Source: an uncultured Flavobacteriales bacterium
Lineage (GTDB): Bacteria; Bacteroidota; Bacteroidia; Flavobacteriales_E; Vicingaceae
Reading direction: 5' to 3'
DNA length: 64,000 nt
Assembly (NCBI GenBank): GCA_937901255.1
Contig: CALCHN010000064.1
Location: 21,761 to 85,760 of the forward strand
The notes under the pieces were generated by a model. It saw only the letters and a program-made list of their open reading frames with translations. It did no database searches and was not told the DNA's origin. This document shows positions 16,621 to 25,825 of the stretch, one piece after another. Every line of letters starts with the position of its first letter. Position 1 is the stretch's first letter. Position numbers and translations under genes: made by a program.

Positions 16621-16628
16621 TAATTTTG
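16621..16628 (+). promoter_or_regulatory. uvrB -7 promoter element
   Basis: TAATTTTG fits TAnnTTTG and ends only 4 bp before the uvrB ATG. Transcription would begin at or within a few bases of the start codon, so the mRNA may be leaderless. The same spacing is seen at 30215 and 63303. Confidence 0.55.
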
Positions 16629-16632
16629 CCTT

Positions 16633-18657
16633 ATGGCATTTGAATTAATATCCGATTTCCAACCGACAGGCGACCAACCCGAAGCCATCAAACAATTGGT
16701 GGAAGGATTAAAAAAAGGAGCTAAAGCACAAACATTATTGGGTGTTACCGGCTCCGGAAAAACATTTACCGTTGCCAATGTTATTCAGCAAGTTCAACGT
16801 CCTACTTTAATTTTAAGCCACAACAAAACACTTGCAGCTCAATTGTATAGTGAGTTTAAACAATTTTTTCCACACAATGCCGTAGAATATTTTGTTTCCT
16901 ACTACGATTACTACCAACCGGAAGCCTATTTACCTGTTACTGATGTGTATATCGAAAAAGACATGTCTATTAATGACGAAATAGAAAAGTTGCGTTTGAG
17001 TGCTACCACTTCATTGCTTTCAGGCAGACAAGATGTTATTGTGGTAGCTTCGGTGTCGTGTATTTATGGTATTGGAAATCCCACTGATTTTCAGAAAAAT
17101 ATTATTAAACTAAAAGTAGGAGATATTATCAGCAGAAATAAGTTTTTATTGCAATTGGTGCAAGCCATGTATTCTAGAACGGAAGCAGATTTTCAGCGAG
17201 GAAATTTTAGGGTAAAAGGGGATACCATAGATGTGTATCCTGCTTATGCAGAAATTGCTTATCGTATTTATTTTTTTGGTGATGAAATTGAAGAAATTGA
17301 GTCATTTGACCCTATAAATGGTGGTTCGTTAGAAAGTTTTACCTACTTAAACATTTATCCGGCAACCATTTTCAATACCACACAAAATACGTTACATCAA
17401 GCTATAAAAGAAATTCAGGACGATTTATTTCATCATTTAATTTACTTAAAAGAAATAGGAAAACATGCAGAAGCCAAACGTTTAGAAGATAGAGTAACCT
17501 ATGATATGGAAATGATGCGAGAGTTAGGCTACTGCTCAGGAATTGAAAATTACTCTCGCTATTTCGATAGAAGAGCTCCTGGTTCTCGACCTTTCTGTTT
17601 GTTAGATTATTTTCCTAAAGATTTTTTAATGGTGATTGATGAAAGCCATGTAACGGTTTCTCAAATTGGAGCCATGTATGGTGGCGATCGTTCTCGTAAA
17701 GAAAATTTAGTAGAATATGGGTTTAGATTGCCTTCTGCCATGGATAACCGTCCGCTGAAATTTGATGAGTTTTTAAGTTTATTAAATCAAACCATTTATG
17801 TAAGTGCTACACCTGCCGATTTTGAATTAAAAGAATCTGAAGGTGTAGTAGTAGAACAAATTATCCGTCCGACAGGTTTGTTAGAACCCGTTATAGAAAT
17901 TCGTCCGAGTTTAAATCAGATTGATGATTTGATGGAAGAAATACACATAAGAGCAGAAAAAGACGAGCGTGTATTAGTAACTACATTAACCAAGCGAATG
18001 GCTGAAGAATTAACCACTTATTTTGAAGACAATGGATTGAGATGCAGGTATATTCATTCTGATGTAGATACTATTGAGCGTGTGGAAATTTTGAGAGATT
18101 TGAGAAACGGAGTTTTTGATGTGTTGATAGGTGTTAACTTATTAAGAGAAGGGCTGGATTTACCCGAAGTTTCCTTAGTGGCTATTTTAGATGCCGATAA
18201 AGAAGGTTTTTTACGTTCGGAACGTTCTCTTATTCAAACCGCAGGAAGAGCGGCAAGAAACATGAACGGGTTAGTAATTATGTATGCTGATAAAATTACT
18301 GGTTCCATGCAAAAAACCATAGACGAAACTGACAGAAAACGAACAAAGCAACTACAATATAACGCAGAACACAACATTGTGCCTACAGCTTTAAACAAAA
18401 GTAAAACCAGTGGCGATAAAACCATGTTTGGTAAGTCAGCATCACCAGATAATTTCTATTTATTAGATAATATTAGTCAACAACCTAGCGTAGCTGCCGA
18501 CCCTGTAGTTCAATACATGAGCAAACCTCAATTAGAAAAATTATTGGAAGAAACACAAAAAAGAATGAAAGACGCTGCCAAGCAAGAAGATTTTTTAGAA
18601 GCTGCCAGACTGAGAGATGAAATGATGGAATTAAGTAAAATGATAAAAGCACTTTAA
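16633..18657 (+). CDS. uvrB: Excinuclease ABC subunit B
   Basis: A 674-residue DNA-repair helicase-like subunit that loads onto damage with UvrA and recruits UvrC. Visible are Walker A TLLGVTGSGKTFTVAN (near residue 36), the beta-hairpin YYDYYQPEAY (near 93), the DESHV motif, helicase motifs VLVTTLTKRMAEELT and QTAGRAARN, and the C-terminal UVR domain (DFLEAARLRDEM) that binds UvrC. Length is normal. It stops only 2 bp from the convergent stop of the next gene. Confidence 0.97.
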   Translation: MAFELISDFQPTGDQPEAIKQLVEGLKKGAKAQTLLGVTGSGKTFTVANVIQQVQRPTLILSHNKTLAAQLYSEFKQFFPHNAVEYFVSYYDYYQPEAYLPVTDVYIEKDMSINDEIEKLRLSATTSLLSGRQDVIVVASVSCIYGIGNPTDFQKNIIKLKVGDIISRNKFLLQLVQAMYSRTEADFQRGNFRVKGDTIDVYPAYAEIAYRIYFFGDEIEEIESFDPINGGSLESFTYLNIYPATIFNTTQNTLHQAIKEIQDDLFHHLIYLKEIGKHAEAKRLEDRVTYDMEMMRELGYCSGIENYSRYFDRRAPGSRPFCLLDYFPKDFLMVIDESHVTVSQIGAMYGGDRSRKENLVEYGFRLPSAMDNRPLKFDEFLSLLNQTIYVSATPADFELKESEGVVVEQIIRPTGLLEPVIEIRPSLNQIDDLMEEIHIRAEKDERVLVTTLTKRMAEELTTYFEDNGLRCRYIHSDVDTIERVEILRDLRNGVFDVLIGVNLLREGLDLPEVSLVAILDADKEGFLRSERSLIQTAGRAARNMNGLVIMYADKITGSMQKTIDETDRKRTKQLQYNAEHNIVPTALNKSKTSGDKTMFGKSASPDNFYLLDNISQQPSVAADPVVQYMSKPQLEKLLEETQKRMKDAAKQEDFLEAARLRDEMMELSKMIKAL

Positions 18658-18659
18658 AC

Positions 18660-21041
18660 TCAATAACAACTTTCACAATACATTTTTTTCACGCTTAAGT
18701 CTTTAAGCAATTGAAAACTCATATTAGGATACCCGAATAGATTGCAAAATCTTTTTGGGTTTAATTTTTTAGCTTTTTCCATAAACATCAGGTATTCATT
18801 TTCAGGAACAAGCTTTTTATTGTAAATGGCAGCAGTTAAAAAAGTGAATAAAAATTCCTCGTCAATATGGGGTTTTTCTGCCCACGGCTTCATTAGTTCA
18901 ATTGTCCAGTTTAGACGCATTTGAAAAATAAAATATTGAGCTACCTTAAATGTTTGATCTCTGTTTAATTGAGATTGAAGCAACATTTTCTTTACCTCAT
19001 TAAGTGCCTTATCTCGTTGTGGAAACTGCATAGATTCATAATAAAAATCAGCAGAAATAATATGGAAATTAAGCACTAACTGACTAATTTTCCAGTTTTC
19101 TATGCCCAAATTATAAAGAGCTTTAATGTCTCTCAATAAATATTTAGGATCTTTTACTCTGTCGTAATTTTCTGTCCACAAAAGCAATTCTAAAGTTACT
19201 TTGTTGTAAAGTAAAAACGGATTAGCAGGATCAACAATTAGTTGGGTTTTAATATCTCTCAGTAAATAATTATTCAAGCTGTCTCTGTTTTCACTCTTAC
19301 TGTAAAGCCATTTAGCAGCAATAATATTGTTGTTAAGACTGATGGCTTCTTTTACAAAAGGAATTTTTGTGTTAAAAAGTAAATCAACATCAATTTTTCC
19401 ATTCTTAATATTATCTATGGCTACAGATTGATATAATTTAGCTCCTTTATAATCTTTCTTTTTTAAAGATAATTTATAGCGTTCGGGAACTACTTTTATT
19501 AATTCATCATCCATATACACTTTTTCAACATAAAGTACCACCTTGGCATTTCGTTGGTCTGCCAAATAAGGTTCTAGGTTGTAATTTAATTCATTACCAT
19601 TTACAATTTTTAGAATTTCTTCTTTGCTGAGTTTTGCAAAGTCACTTTCGTAAGGAGAACCTTTTAGCGATTCATAAAATCCTTCCCAATTTTCTTCAGT
19701 AGAAATGGACGTTTCAACATTTTTTACATTGTATTTTTGGATGGCGTTTACAATACTTTTAGCTCTTTTTAGTTGTAATGTTTTATTTTCTTTTTGTCGC
19801 CCTTCAATAGAAGAGTAAGCAAATACTTCAATTTTTTTGAGGTCGTATTTTTTTAGATTTAAGGAATCTAAAAATATTTTAACATCTTCTGGATTATATA
19901 CGGATTTGTTTTTATCAAAAGGAATAATAAACTGTAACTTACTGTTTACAGAATCTGCTTTGTTGGATACAGAAAGTGTATCGAAAAGTAGCGATAATCC
20001 TAACGATTTAAGGTTTTCTCCACCCAAACTGTTGTAAATAATGGTATTGCATAAACAATTGTCTTGAATAATTAATAAATTAAATTCAGTAGTATTGGTA
20101 TCAACAAAATCAGGAATTGGACCAAGAGAAACTTCCATTTGACCTTCACTTTCTAATAAATTTTTATTAAAAAGATGAGATTTATAAACAGGTGGAAGCA
20201 TAATGCCCGAGTGAATTTTAGAAGGGTAAATTCTATTTCCGGCATCGCAAGCAAATTGATCTTTGGTAATAATATCTAAAGCAATACCGTCTTTATTCGT
20301 TTTAAGGATGTTTTTCAACAAGTTTAAATCATGGAAATAAAAGAAAATTTCGCCATCTCTAAAAAAAATATTGTCGGACATTAATTCTGGTAAGTAAGAA
20401 TAACTTCGTTCAATTTCTGTGCATTTACTTTTGTTATAAGGTTCAATTTTGTAATCATCTTTAATAAATGGAACGCCTGCAGGTAATATAAACGGTTCGC
20501 TTCCGTAAACTTGGTTTACATAAATAGATTTGGTTTTTTTATCGGAAGTTATAGCTGTTGCAAAAGTGTAAAAAGACTTATCTAGAATTGCTCTAGACAT
20601 GTTTCTGTCTTTCATCCATGAGTTTACTATAAAATTGGCAACTTCTTCATAGCTTTTAAGGTTTCTTCTGCGGGTTTCCCCTTGCACTTTTACCTTCATT
20701 TCCATGTCAATTTTTATCACATTTTCAGAAAAAATGCCGTGGGTACTTTCGTAAAAAATAATTCGGTCTAATAAAGTAGCTTTCTTTTTGTTAGATTGGG
20801 TAACTTCTGGTTTGCCCGATTTAAGGTTGTTTTCAGCTTGGTCTGATGCAACTAATTGTAGTTTATTATCAGTTTTAAGTATATGTAAGTTATTCTCTTT
20901 ACGGATAGTATTAATTTTTTTTTCAATAAGTTCCGAAAGAAAATTAGGTTTTAATTTTTTAACTTTTAAGGCATCATCGGCTTGCTGAGCGAATAATAAA
21001 CTGCTAAATAGAAAACTAAGTATGATGATGATATATCTCAA
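18660..21041 (-). CDS. Secreted CAP-domain protein with OmpA-like domain
   Basis: A 793-residue exported protein with signal peptide MRYIIIILSFLFSSLLFAQ. The N-terminal part (about 35-190) looks like a divergent CAP/SCP domain: IEKKINTIRKENNLHIL, LQLVASDQAENNL, the SENV motif after a His-containing FYESTHGIF, and VANFIVNSWMKD. Around residues 375-440 an OmpA_C-like region follows (FIIPFDKNKSVYNPEDVKI, KKIEVFAYSSIEGRQKEN, LQLKRAKSIVNAIQ), suggesting peptidoglycan contact. The rest is helical, TPR-like. The combination is unusual; function is unknown. Two bp separate its stop from that of uvrB. Confidence 0.75.
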   Translation of the reverse strand: MRYIIIILSFLFSSLLFAQQADDALKVKKLKPNFLSELIEKKINTIRKENNLHILKTDNKLQLVASDQAENNLKSGKPEVTQSNKKKATLLDRIIFYESTHGIFSENVIKIDMEMKVKVQGETRRRNLKSYEEVANFIVNSWMKDRNMSRAILDKSFYTFATAITSDKKTKSIYVNQVYGSEPFILPAGVPFIKDDYKIEPYNKSKCTEIERSYSYLPELMSDNIFFRDGEIFFYFHDLNLLKNILKTNKDGIALDIITKDQFACDAGNRIYPSKIHSGIMLPPVYKSHLFNKNLLESEGQMEVSLGPIPDFVDTNTTEFNLLIIQDNCLCNTIIYNSLGGENLKSLGLSLLFDTLSVSNKADSVNSKLQFIIPFDKNKSVYNPEDVKIFLDSLNLKKYDLKKIEVFAYSSIEGRQKENKTLQLKRAKSIVNAIQKYNVKNVETSISTEENWEGFYESLKGSPYESDFAKLSKEEILKIVNGNELNYNLEPYLADQRNAKVVLYVEKVYMDDELIKVVPERYKLSLKKKDYKGAKLYQSVAIDNIKNGKIDVDLLFNTKIPFVKEAISLNNNIIAAKWLYSKSENRDSLNNYLLRDIKTQLIVDPANPFLLYNKVTLELLLWTENYDRVKDPKYLLRDIKALYNLGIENWKISQLVLNFHIISADFYYESMQFPQRDKALNEVKKMLLQSQLNRDQTFKVAQYFIFQMRLNWTIELMKPWAEKPHIDEEFLFTFLTAAIYNKKLVPENEYLMFMEKAKKLNPKRFCNLFGYPNMSFQLLKDLSVKKMYCESCY

Positions 21042-21144
21042 TGAAAGTAAAAATTTTGTTATAATCTGAATTCAAAAGAATAATCAAACTCAGGTTATAA
21101 AATTAATCAATCAAAAATAGATATTCAATAATAAAACCAAAAAA

Positions 21145-22065
21145 TCAAATAGATTGCAGTAAGAAGAATACGTAAAGTAAATAGGAAAGGGTTAATAAAG
21201 CACCTTTCCAACGAGAAATTTTATAATTTAGCATTAGCGGAAGCAAGATAAATGAAGTTCCTAATACCCAAAAAATATCATTAGAAATTACCATTTCGCT
21301 AATAGGGATTTCATTAAAAATAGCAGTAATACCTAAGACACCTAAGATGTTAAAAATGTTGGAGCCAATTAAGTTTCCTACAGAAATATCCATTTGTTTT
21401 TTCACTGCAGCTACAACAGAGGTTACTAATTCGGGAACACTAGTTCCAAAAGCTACAATGGTAACTCCAATAATATGTTCACTAACGCCAAAATTTTTAG
21501 CAATGGTAATAGCGCCTTGCACCAACCAATCTGCGCCAAAAGCTAAACCAATTACTCCTACGGTAATTAATAAAATACTTACAAGAATGTGTTGTTTTAT
21601 AATTTCTGTTTCTTCCTTCTCACTATTTTTTGATGATTTTAATTGGTAAATAATATAACCCAATAAAAGTCCAACAAAAATAAACCCTTCCCAATTATCG
21701 AGCATTCCATTAAGAATAAAAACAAAAAAGAGTAAAGAAATAAACATCATTATGGGCCAATCTCTTTTAAGAGTAGCTACAGCAACCGGAATAGGAAGAA
21801 TGATAGCTGTTAACCCTAATACCAGTGAAATATTGGCAATGTTAGAGCCCACTACATTTCCTATGGCAATTTCGGGAGAACCTTCTAATGCTGCTTTTAA
21901 GCTTACAATAAGTTCGGGAGCTGAAGTCCCAAAAGAAACGATGGTCATACCTATAACCAAAGGAGAAAGTTTAAATTTTGCAGCAATACCAACAGCACCT
22001 CTAACCAATACTTCGCCACCGCCAATTAAAACTGCTAATCCGCCTATTAATAATAAGTATTCCAT
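21145..22065 (-). CDS. Calcium/sodium antiporter (YrbG-type CaCA family)
   Basis: A 306-residue membrane protein with about ten hydrophobic segments in two inverted halves. Each half carries the alpha-repeat signature: IGMTIVSFGTSAPELIVSL with NVVGSNIANISLVLG, then IGVTIVAFGTSVPELVTSV with NLIGSNIFNILGVLG. These are the cation-binding motifs of K+-independent Na+/Ca2+ exchangers in the inner membrane. It lies 5 bp after the tatA stop, in the same direction. Confidence 0.93.
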   Translation of the reverse strand: MEYLLLIGGLAVLIGGGEVLVRGAVGIAAKFKLSPLVIGMTIVSFGTSAPELIVSLKAALEGSPEIAIGNVVGSNIANISLVLGLTAIILPIPVAVATLKRDWPIMMFISLLFFVFILNGMLDNWEGFIFVGLLLGYIIYQLKSSKNSEKEETEIIKQHILVSILLITVGVIGLAFGADWLVQGAITIAKNFGVSEHIIGVTIVAFGTSVPELVTSVVAAVKKQMDISVGNLIGSNIFNILGVLGITAIFNEIPISEMVISNDIFWVLGTSFILLPLMLNYKISRWKGALLTLSYLLYVFFLLQSI

Positions 22066-22070
22066 AAAAA

Positions 22071-22409
22071 TTAACTTCTAGAAATGGAGTTAGGAGGAGT
22101 AGGAGTGTTGTCTTCTTCAGGAGTTGAAGTTTCATCAACATCTTTATCCTCTATGGGTTTAGTAATTTCTTTTTTGATAAAGCTTTTTACCTGATGTTCA
22201 ACATTTACAGAGTTTTTTATATTGGTAACTTCTGAAGGAACAGACTTTTTAATTTCTTGCTGAATATCTGAAGTAGCATTTTTTAATTCACTAATTCCTT
22301 TGCCCAAGGTACGAGCAATTTCAGGTATTTTTTTTGAGCCAAAAAACATAACGATAACCAACACAATGATTACCAGCTCTCCACCACCTATATTAAAAAA
22401 TGCTAACAT
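22071..22409 (-). CDS. tatA: Twin-arginine translocase subunit TatA/TatE
   Basis: A 112-residue protein with one N-terminal membrane helix (GGGELVIIVLVIVMFFGSKKIPE), then an amphipathic helix (IARTLGKGISELKNA) and a polar, Pro/Thr-rich tail. This is the TatA layout: it forms the folded-protein pore of the Tat system. tatC is not in the window. It lies downstream of secDF, after a terminator-like hairpin. Confidence 0.92.
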   Translation of the reverse strand: MLAFFNIGGGELVIIVLVIVMFFGSKKIPEIARTLGKGISELKNATSDIQQEIKKSVPSEVTNIKNSVNVEHQVKSFIKKEITKPIEDKDVDETSTPEEDNTPTPPNSISRS

Positions 22410-22440
22410 AAAGCTAATTTATTAGACAAAACTACAAAAA

Positions 22441-22472
22441 AATAAGCTGCTCATTTTCATAAGCAGCTTATT
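22441..22472 (-). terminator. Intrinsic terminator downstream of secDF
   Basis: AATAAGCTGCT and AGCAGCTTATT form a perfect 11-bp stem with a 10-nt loop. On the minus strand a T-rich run follows (22433-22440 read in reverse). It lies 24 bp beyond the secDF stop. Confidence 0.85.
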
Positions 22473-22495
22473 ATTTTAGATTATTTAAAAAGAAA

Positions 22496-25400
22496 TTATT
22501 TGTTCTTTTTTTCTTTCTCATTTCGTTTGTTCATGAAATCATAAGCAAGAGGAGAAGCTAAAAAAGCAGAAGAGTATGTACCTACAATTACACCAATAAG
22601 CAATGCAAAAGTAAATCCTCTAATTACTTCACCTCCCCAAATAAATATCATTAACAATACAAAAATGGTAGTTAATGATGTGTTTACTGTTCTACTTAAT
22701 GTACTGTTGATAGCACTGTTTACCACATCGTCAATTTCTCTTTTCTTATAAGAACCTAAGTATTCTCTAATTCTATCAAAAACAACCACGGTATCATTAA
22801 TAGAGTAACCCACAACTGTTAGGATAGCTGCAATAAATGCTTGATCTATTTCTAAAGAGAATGGCAAAATACCATAGAAAATAGAAAATAAAGACAATAC
22901 AATTAACACATCATGGGAAAGAGCGATAAGTGCACCAGCACCATATTGCCATTTCTTAAACCTGAATACAATGTATAAGAAAATGATGATTAACGAGAAT
23001 ACAATAGATAAGATAGATGAACGAATCATATCATTAGCAATGGTTGGTCCAACTTTTTGAGAACTCATTAAGTAGTTATTCATAAATTGTTCTTTAGTAA
23101 CCTCACTACCAAGTATAGATGATAAGCCTTCGAATAATTTATCTTCAACAATTTCATCAGCTTTTTCATCCTGACTATTAATCATAAATGTAGTAGTAAT
23201 TTTCACTTGATTGTCATCACCAAAAGTTTTTACCTCTGGAGCAGATTCAAATAAAGTTGCCAATTGCTCGCTAACAGTTTGCGTTTCTACTTTTTCAGCA
23301 TTTTCAAAACGAACAACATAAGTTCTTCCTCCTTGGAAATCAACCCCTTTTTGAAGCCCTTTTGTTGCTAAAGAGCCAATACCAATTAAGATAATAACAC
23401 CCGAAAGAATGTAAAATTTCTTTCTGTTTTTTAAGAATTGAATATTGGTGTTTTGGAATAATCCATCAGTAAGATTAGTAGCAAATTTTAATACTTTACC
23501 TTTATTTAATTGGTATTCAAAAATCAATCTGGTAATAAATATTGCAGTAAATAATGATGTTAAAATACCAATTACTAAGGTTTTAGCAAATCCTTCAACA
23601 GGACCTGTTCCGAAGAACCATAATACAAAACCGGTTAATAAGGTAGTAATGTTTGCATCAATAATAGATGAATAAGCAAATTTATAACCATCGGTAACAG
23701 CCAATCTCATACCTTTACCTGCGGCAATTTCTTCACGAATACGCTCAAATATAAGTACGTTTGCATCTACAGACATACCAATAGTTAAGATAATACCTGC
23801 AATACCCGGTAATGTTAAAGCAATTAATTGCGGCATAGAAGCTAATATTCCAAAAATAAAGAACATGTTAGCAAGTAATGCAATTACAGAAGCAATACCA
23901 GCTTTAGAGTAATAAAATACCATGTAAGCCAATACTATCATTAATGCAATAATGAATGAGAACATTCCTTTGCTGATAGATTCTTGTCCTAATGTGGGAC
24001 CAACAACAGCCTCCTCAACAATTCTAGGAGTAGCATCAAGTTTACCCGCTTTTAAAATGTTGGCAATTAATTTAGCTTCTTCAATAGTAAAGTTACCAGT
24101 AATACTAGAACGTCCACCTGCAATCTCCTCAGAAGGAGCAGGAGCAGAGTAAACTACACCATCCAATACAATGGCAATAGGTTTTCCAACATTTTGTCCG
24201 GTAAGGTGTTTCCATTTCTGAGCACCATCACCATTCATAATCATTTCAATTTCAGGAGCACCATTGTACATGCCAAATTGCTGTGATGCATCAACTATAA
24301 CATCACCTTCTAATTGTGCTGTACCATCTCTGTTTTCAACTTTTATAGCATAAAGTTGAATAAATTGCTGATTATCATCAAAAGGTTTGTAAGCCCAAAG
24401 TAACTTGTATTTTCTTGGGTTAATAATTTCTTTAATCTCTGGTTTAGCTAAGTAGCTGTTTACTTTAGCAGTATCTTTTACAGCAACAATACCCACAACG
24501 GGTCCTTCAGCAAACATTTGTTGACCTTCCTCGTTGGTGTAAGTAGGAATAGTCATGATAGCAAACAGCGGATTTTCTTTTACACTTTTTTGGAATAACG
24601 CTAATGAATCCTCTCCTGTAGCATCACTTAATTGAGACAATAGGTCTTTAGAAGAAGTATCAGTTTTTGTTGTATCATCTCCTAATTGAGATAATAAATC
24701 ATTTTCTTCTTCAGCAGGAGCTTCTTCAGCTTTTATATCAGTTAATGTAGTATCTTTAGTTTCCTCTGTGTTAGTTGAATCCTTAGTTTCTTTAGTTTTA
24801 TCGTCTTTGTTTAGCAATTTAGCTAATTTAGAATTGGCTTCTGCTAATAAAGGATAAAACTCATTGTTTTGGTAAGTAGTCCAAAATTCTAATTTAGCCG
24901 TTCCTTGTAATAACTGACGAACTCTTTCTTTGTTTTTAACACCCGGTAATTCAACTAAAATTCTATCGGTACCTGTTAAACGTTGAATACTTGGTTGAGC
25001 AGCTCCAAACATACCAATTCTTGTGCTAATTACTTCAAAAGATTGTTCGATAGCAGCGTTTGCTTTTTCATTAATAAACTTTAACACTTCTTCGTTTGAA
25101 GCTTTTGGAGATAATGCTTCTTTGTTATCTCTGGTGTAGAAAACAGAAATTAATTGTCCACCAGGATTAACCTCGTTGTATGCTTGTTCAAAATAAGAAA
25201 CAAAGTTGCCACCATTTTGTACTTGCAATTCATTTGCTTTTTTTATAGCTTCGTTAAAAGCAGGGTCATCACTATTAGAAGCAAGTCCTCTAACTACTTC
25301 GTCAATTTGAATTTCTAAGGTTACGTTCATACCACCTTTTAAGTCAAGACCTAAGTTAAGCATTTTAGCTCTTAGCTCACCATAAGTATAGCCGATTACC

Positions 25401-25591
25401 GGATAAACTTCTTCTGAAGCCATAGAATCTAAATAAGCAAATTCAGCATCTGAACTTCCATTGTGATACGTTTCTGCGTAATCTTTCGCATCGTTTTCTA
25501 CATTTACGGCAAACCATGTAAGCGATAATGAGTATAAACTCGCTATTGCAAAAAGTATGGTAAACGTTGTTAATAGTCCTTTGTTTTGCAT
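22496..25591 (-). CDS. secDF: SecD-SecF fusion, protein translocase accessory subunit
   Basis: A fusion of about 1031 residues in which SecD is followed by SecF; it uses the proton gradient to help pull exported proteins through SecYEG. The start at MQNKGLLTTFTILFAIASLY is chosen because the upstream ATG at 25633 overlaps the promoter. Typical motifs are LGLDLKGGMNVTLE, SIGKG-like TIGMSVDANVLIFERIREE (SecD) and VGYSINDTVVVFDRIRE (SecF). A low-complexity insert of about 85 residues in the SecD part is rich in Thr/Asp/Glu/Lys and holds a duplicated DLLSQL motif. Such linkers vary among Bacteroidota. Confidence 0.95.
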   Translation of the reverse strand: MQNKGLLTTFTILFAIASLYSLSLTWFAVNVENDAKDYAETYHNGSSDAEFAYLDSMASEEVYPVIGYTYGELRAKMLNLGLDLKGGMNVTLEIQIDEVVRGLASNSDDPAFNEAIKKANELQVQNGGNFVSYFEQAYNEVNPGGQLISVFYTRDNKEALSPKASNEEVLKFINEKANAAIEQSFEVISTRIGMFGAAQPSIQRLTGTDRILVELPGVKNKERVRQLLQGTAKLEFWTTYQNNEFYPLLAEANSKLAKLLNKDDKTKETKDSTNTEETKDTTLTDIKAEEAPAEEENDLLSQLGDDTTKTDTSSKDLLSQLSDATGEDSLALFQKSVKENPLFAIMTIPTYTNEEGQQMFAEGPVVGIVAVKDTAKVNSYLAKPEIKEIINPRKYKLLWAYKPFDDNQQFIQLYAIKVENRDGTAQLEGDVIVDASQQFGMYNGAPEIEMIMNGDGAQKWKHLTGQNVGKPIAIVLDGVVYSAPAPSEEIAGGRSSITGNFTIEEAKLIANILKAGKLDATPRIVEEAVVGPTLGQESISKGMFSFIIALMIVLAYMVFYYSKAGIASVIALLANMFFIFGILASMPQLIALTLPGIAGIILTIGMSVDANVLIFERIREEIAAGKGMRLAVTDGYKFAYSSIIDANITTLLTGFVLWFFGTGPVEGFAKTLVIGILTSLFTAIFITRLIFEYQLNKGKVLKFATNLTDGLFQNTNIQFLKNRKKFYILSGVIILIGIGSLATKGLQKGVDFQGGRTYVVRFENAEKVETQTVSEQLATLFESAPEVKTFGDDNQVKITTTFMINSQDEKADEIVEDKLFEGLSSILGSEVTKEQFMNNYLMSSQKVGPTIANDMIRSSILSIVFSLIIIFLYIVFRFKKWQYGAGALIALSHDVLIVLSLFSIFYGILPFSLEIDQAFIAAILTVVGYSINDTVVVFDRIREYLGSYKKREIDDVVNSAINSTLSRTVNTSLTTIFVLLMIFIWGGEVIRGFTFALLIGVIVGTYSSAFLASPLAYDFMNKRNEKEKKNK

Positions 25592-25630
25592 TTCTTTTCG
25601 TGTGTATTTTGTTAAAAAATTATAAGCCTG

Positions 25631-25661
25631 CAAATATAGAATTTCAAAAACGTTTTACAAA
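25631..25661 (-). promoter_or_regulatory. secDF promoter
   Basis: On the minus strand TTTG (25658-25661), a 19-bp spacer and TATATTTG (25631-25638) match the Bacteroidota sigma factor consensus TTTG-N19-TAnnTTTG almost exactly. It is the clearest promoter in the window, about 40 bp ahead of the chosen start. Confidence 0.8.
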
Positions 25662-25825
25662 CATAAAATTCATTTCATTTAACTTTTTTTTATTTCACTA
25701 AATAAGCTTAAATTTGACAAGGAGTTTAAAGGGTTTAGAAAGCATGAGTTTAGTCATTTTTTTATAAAATTAATAGGGCTAACTTAGCCTTTGAACAACA
25801 GATTTATCATTATTAGCATCGAATT

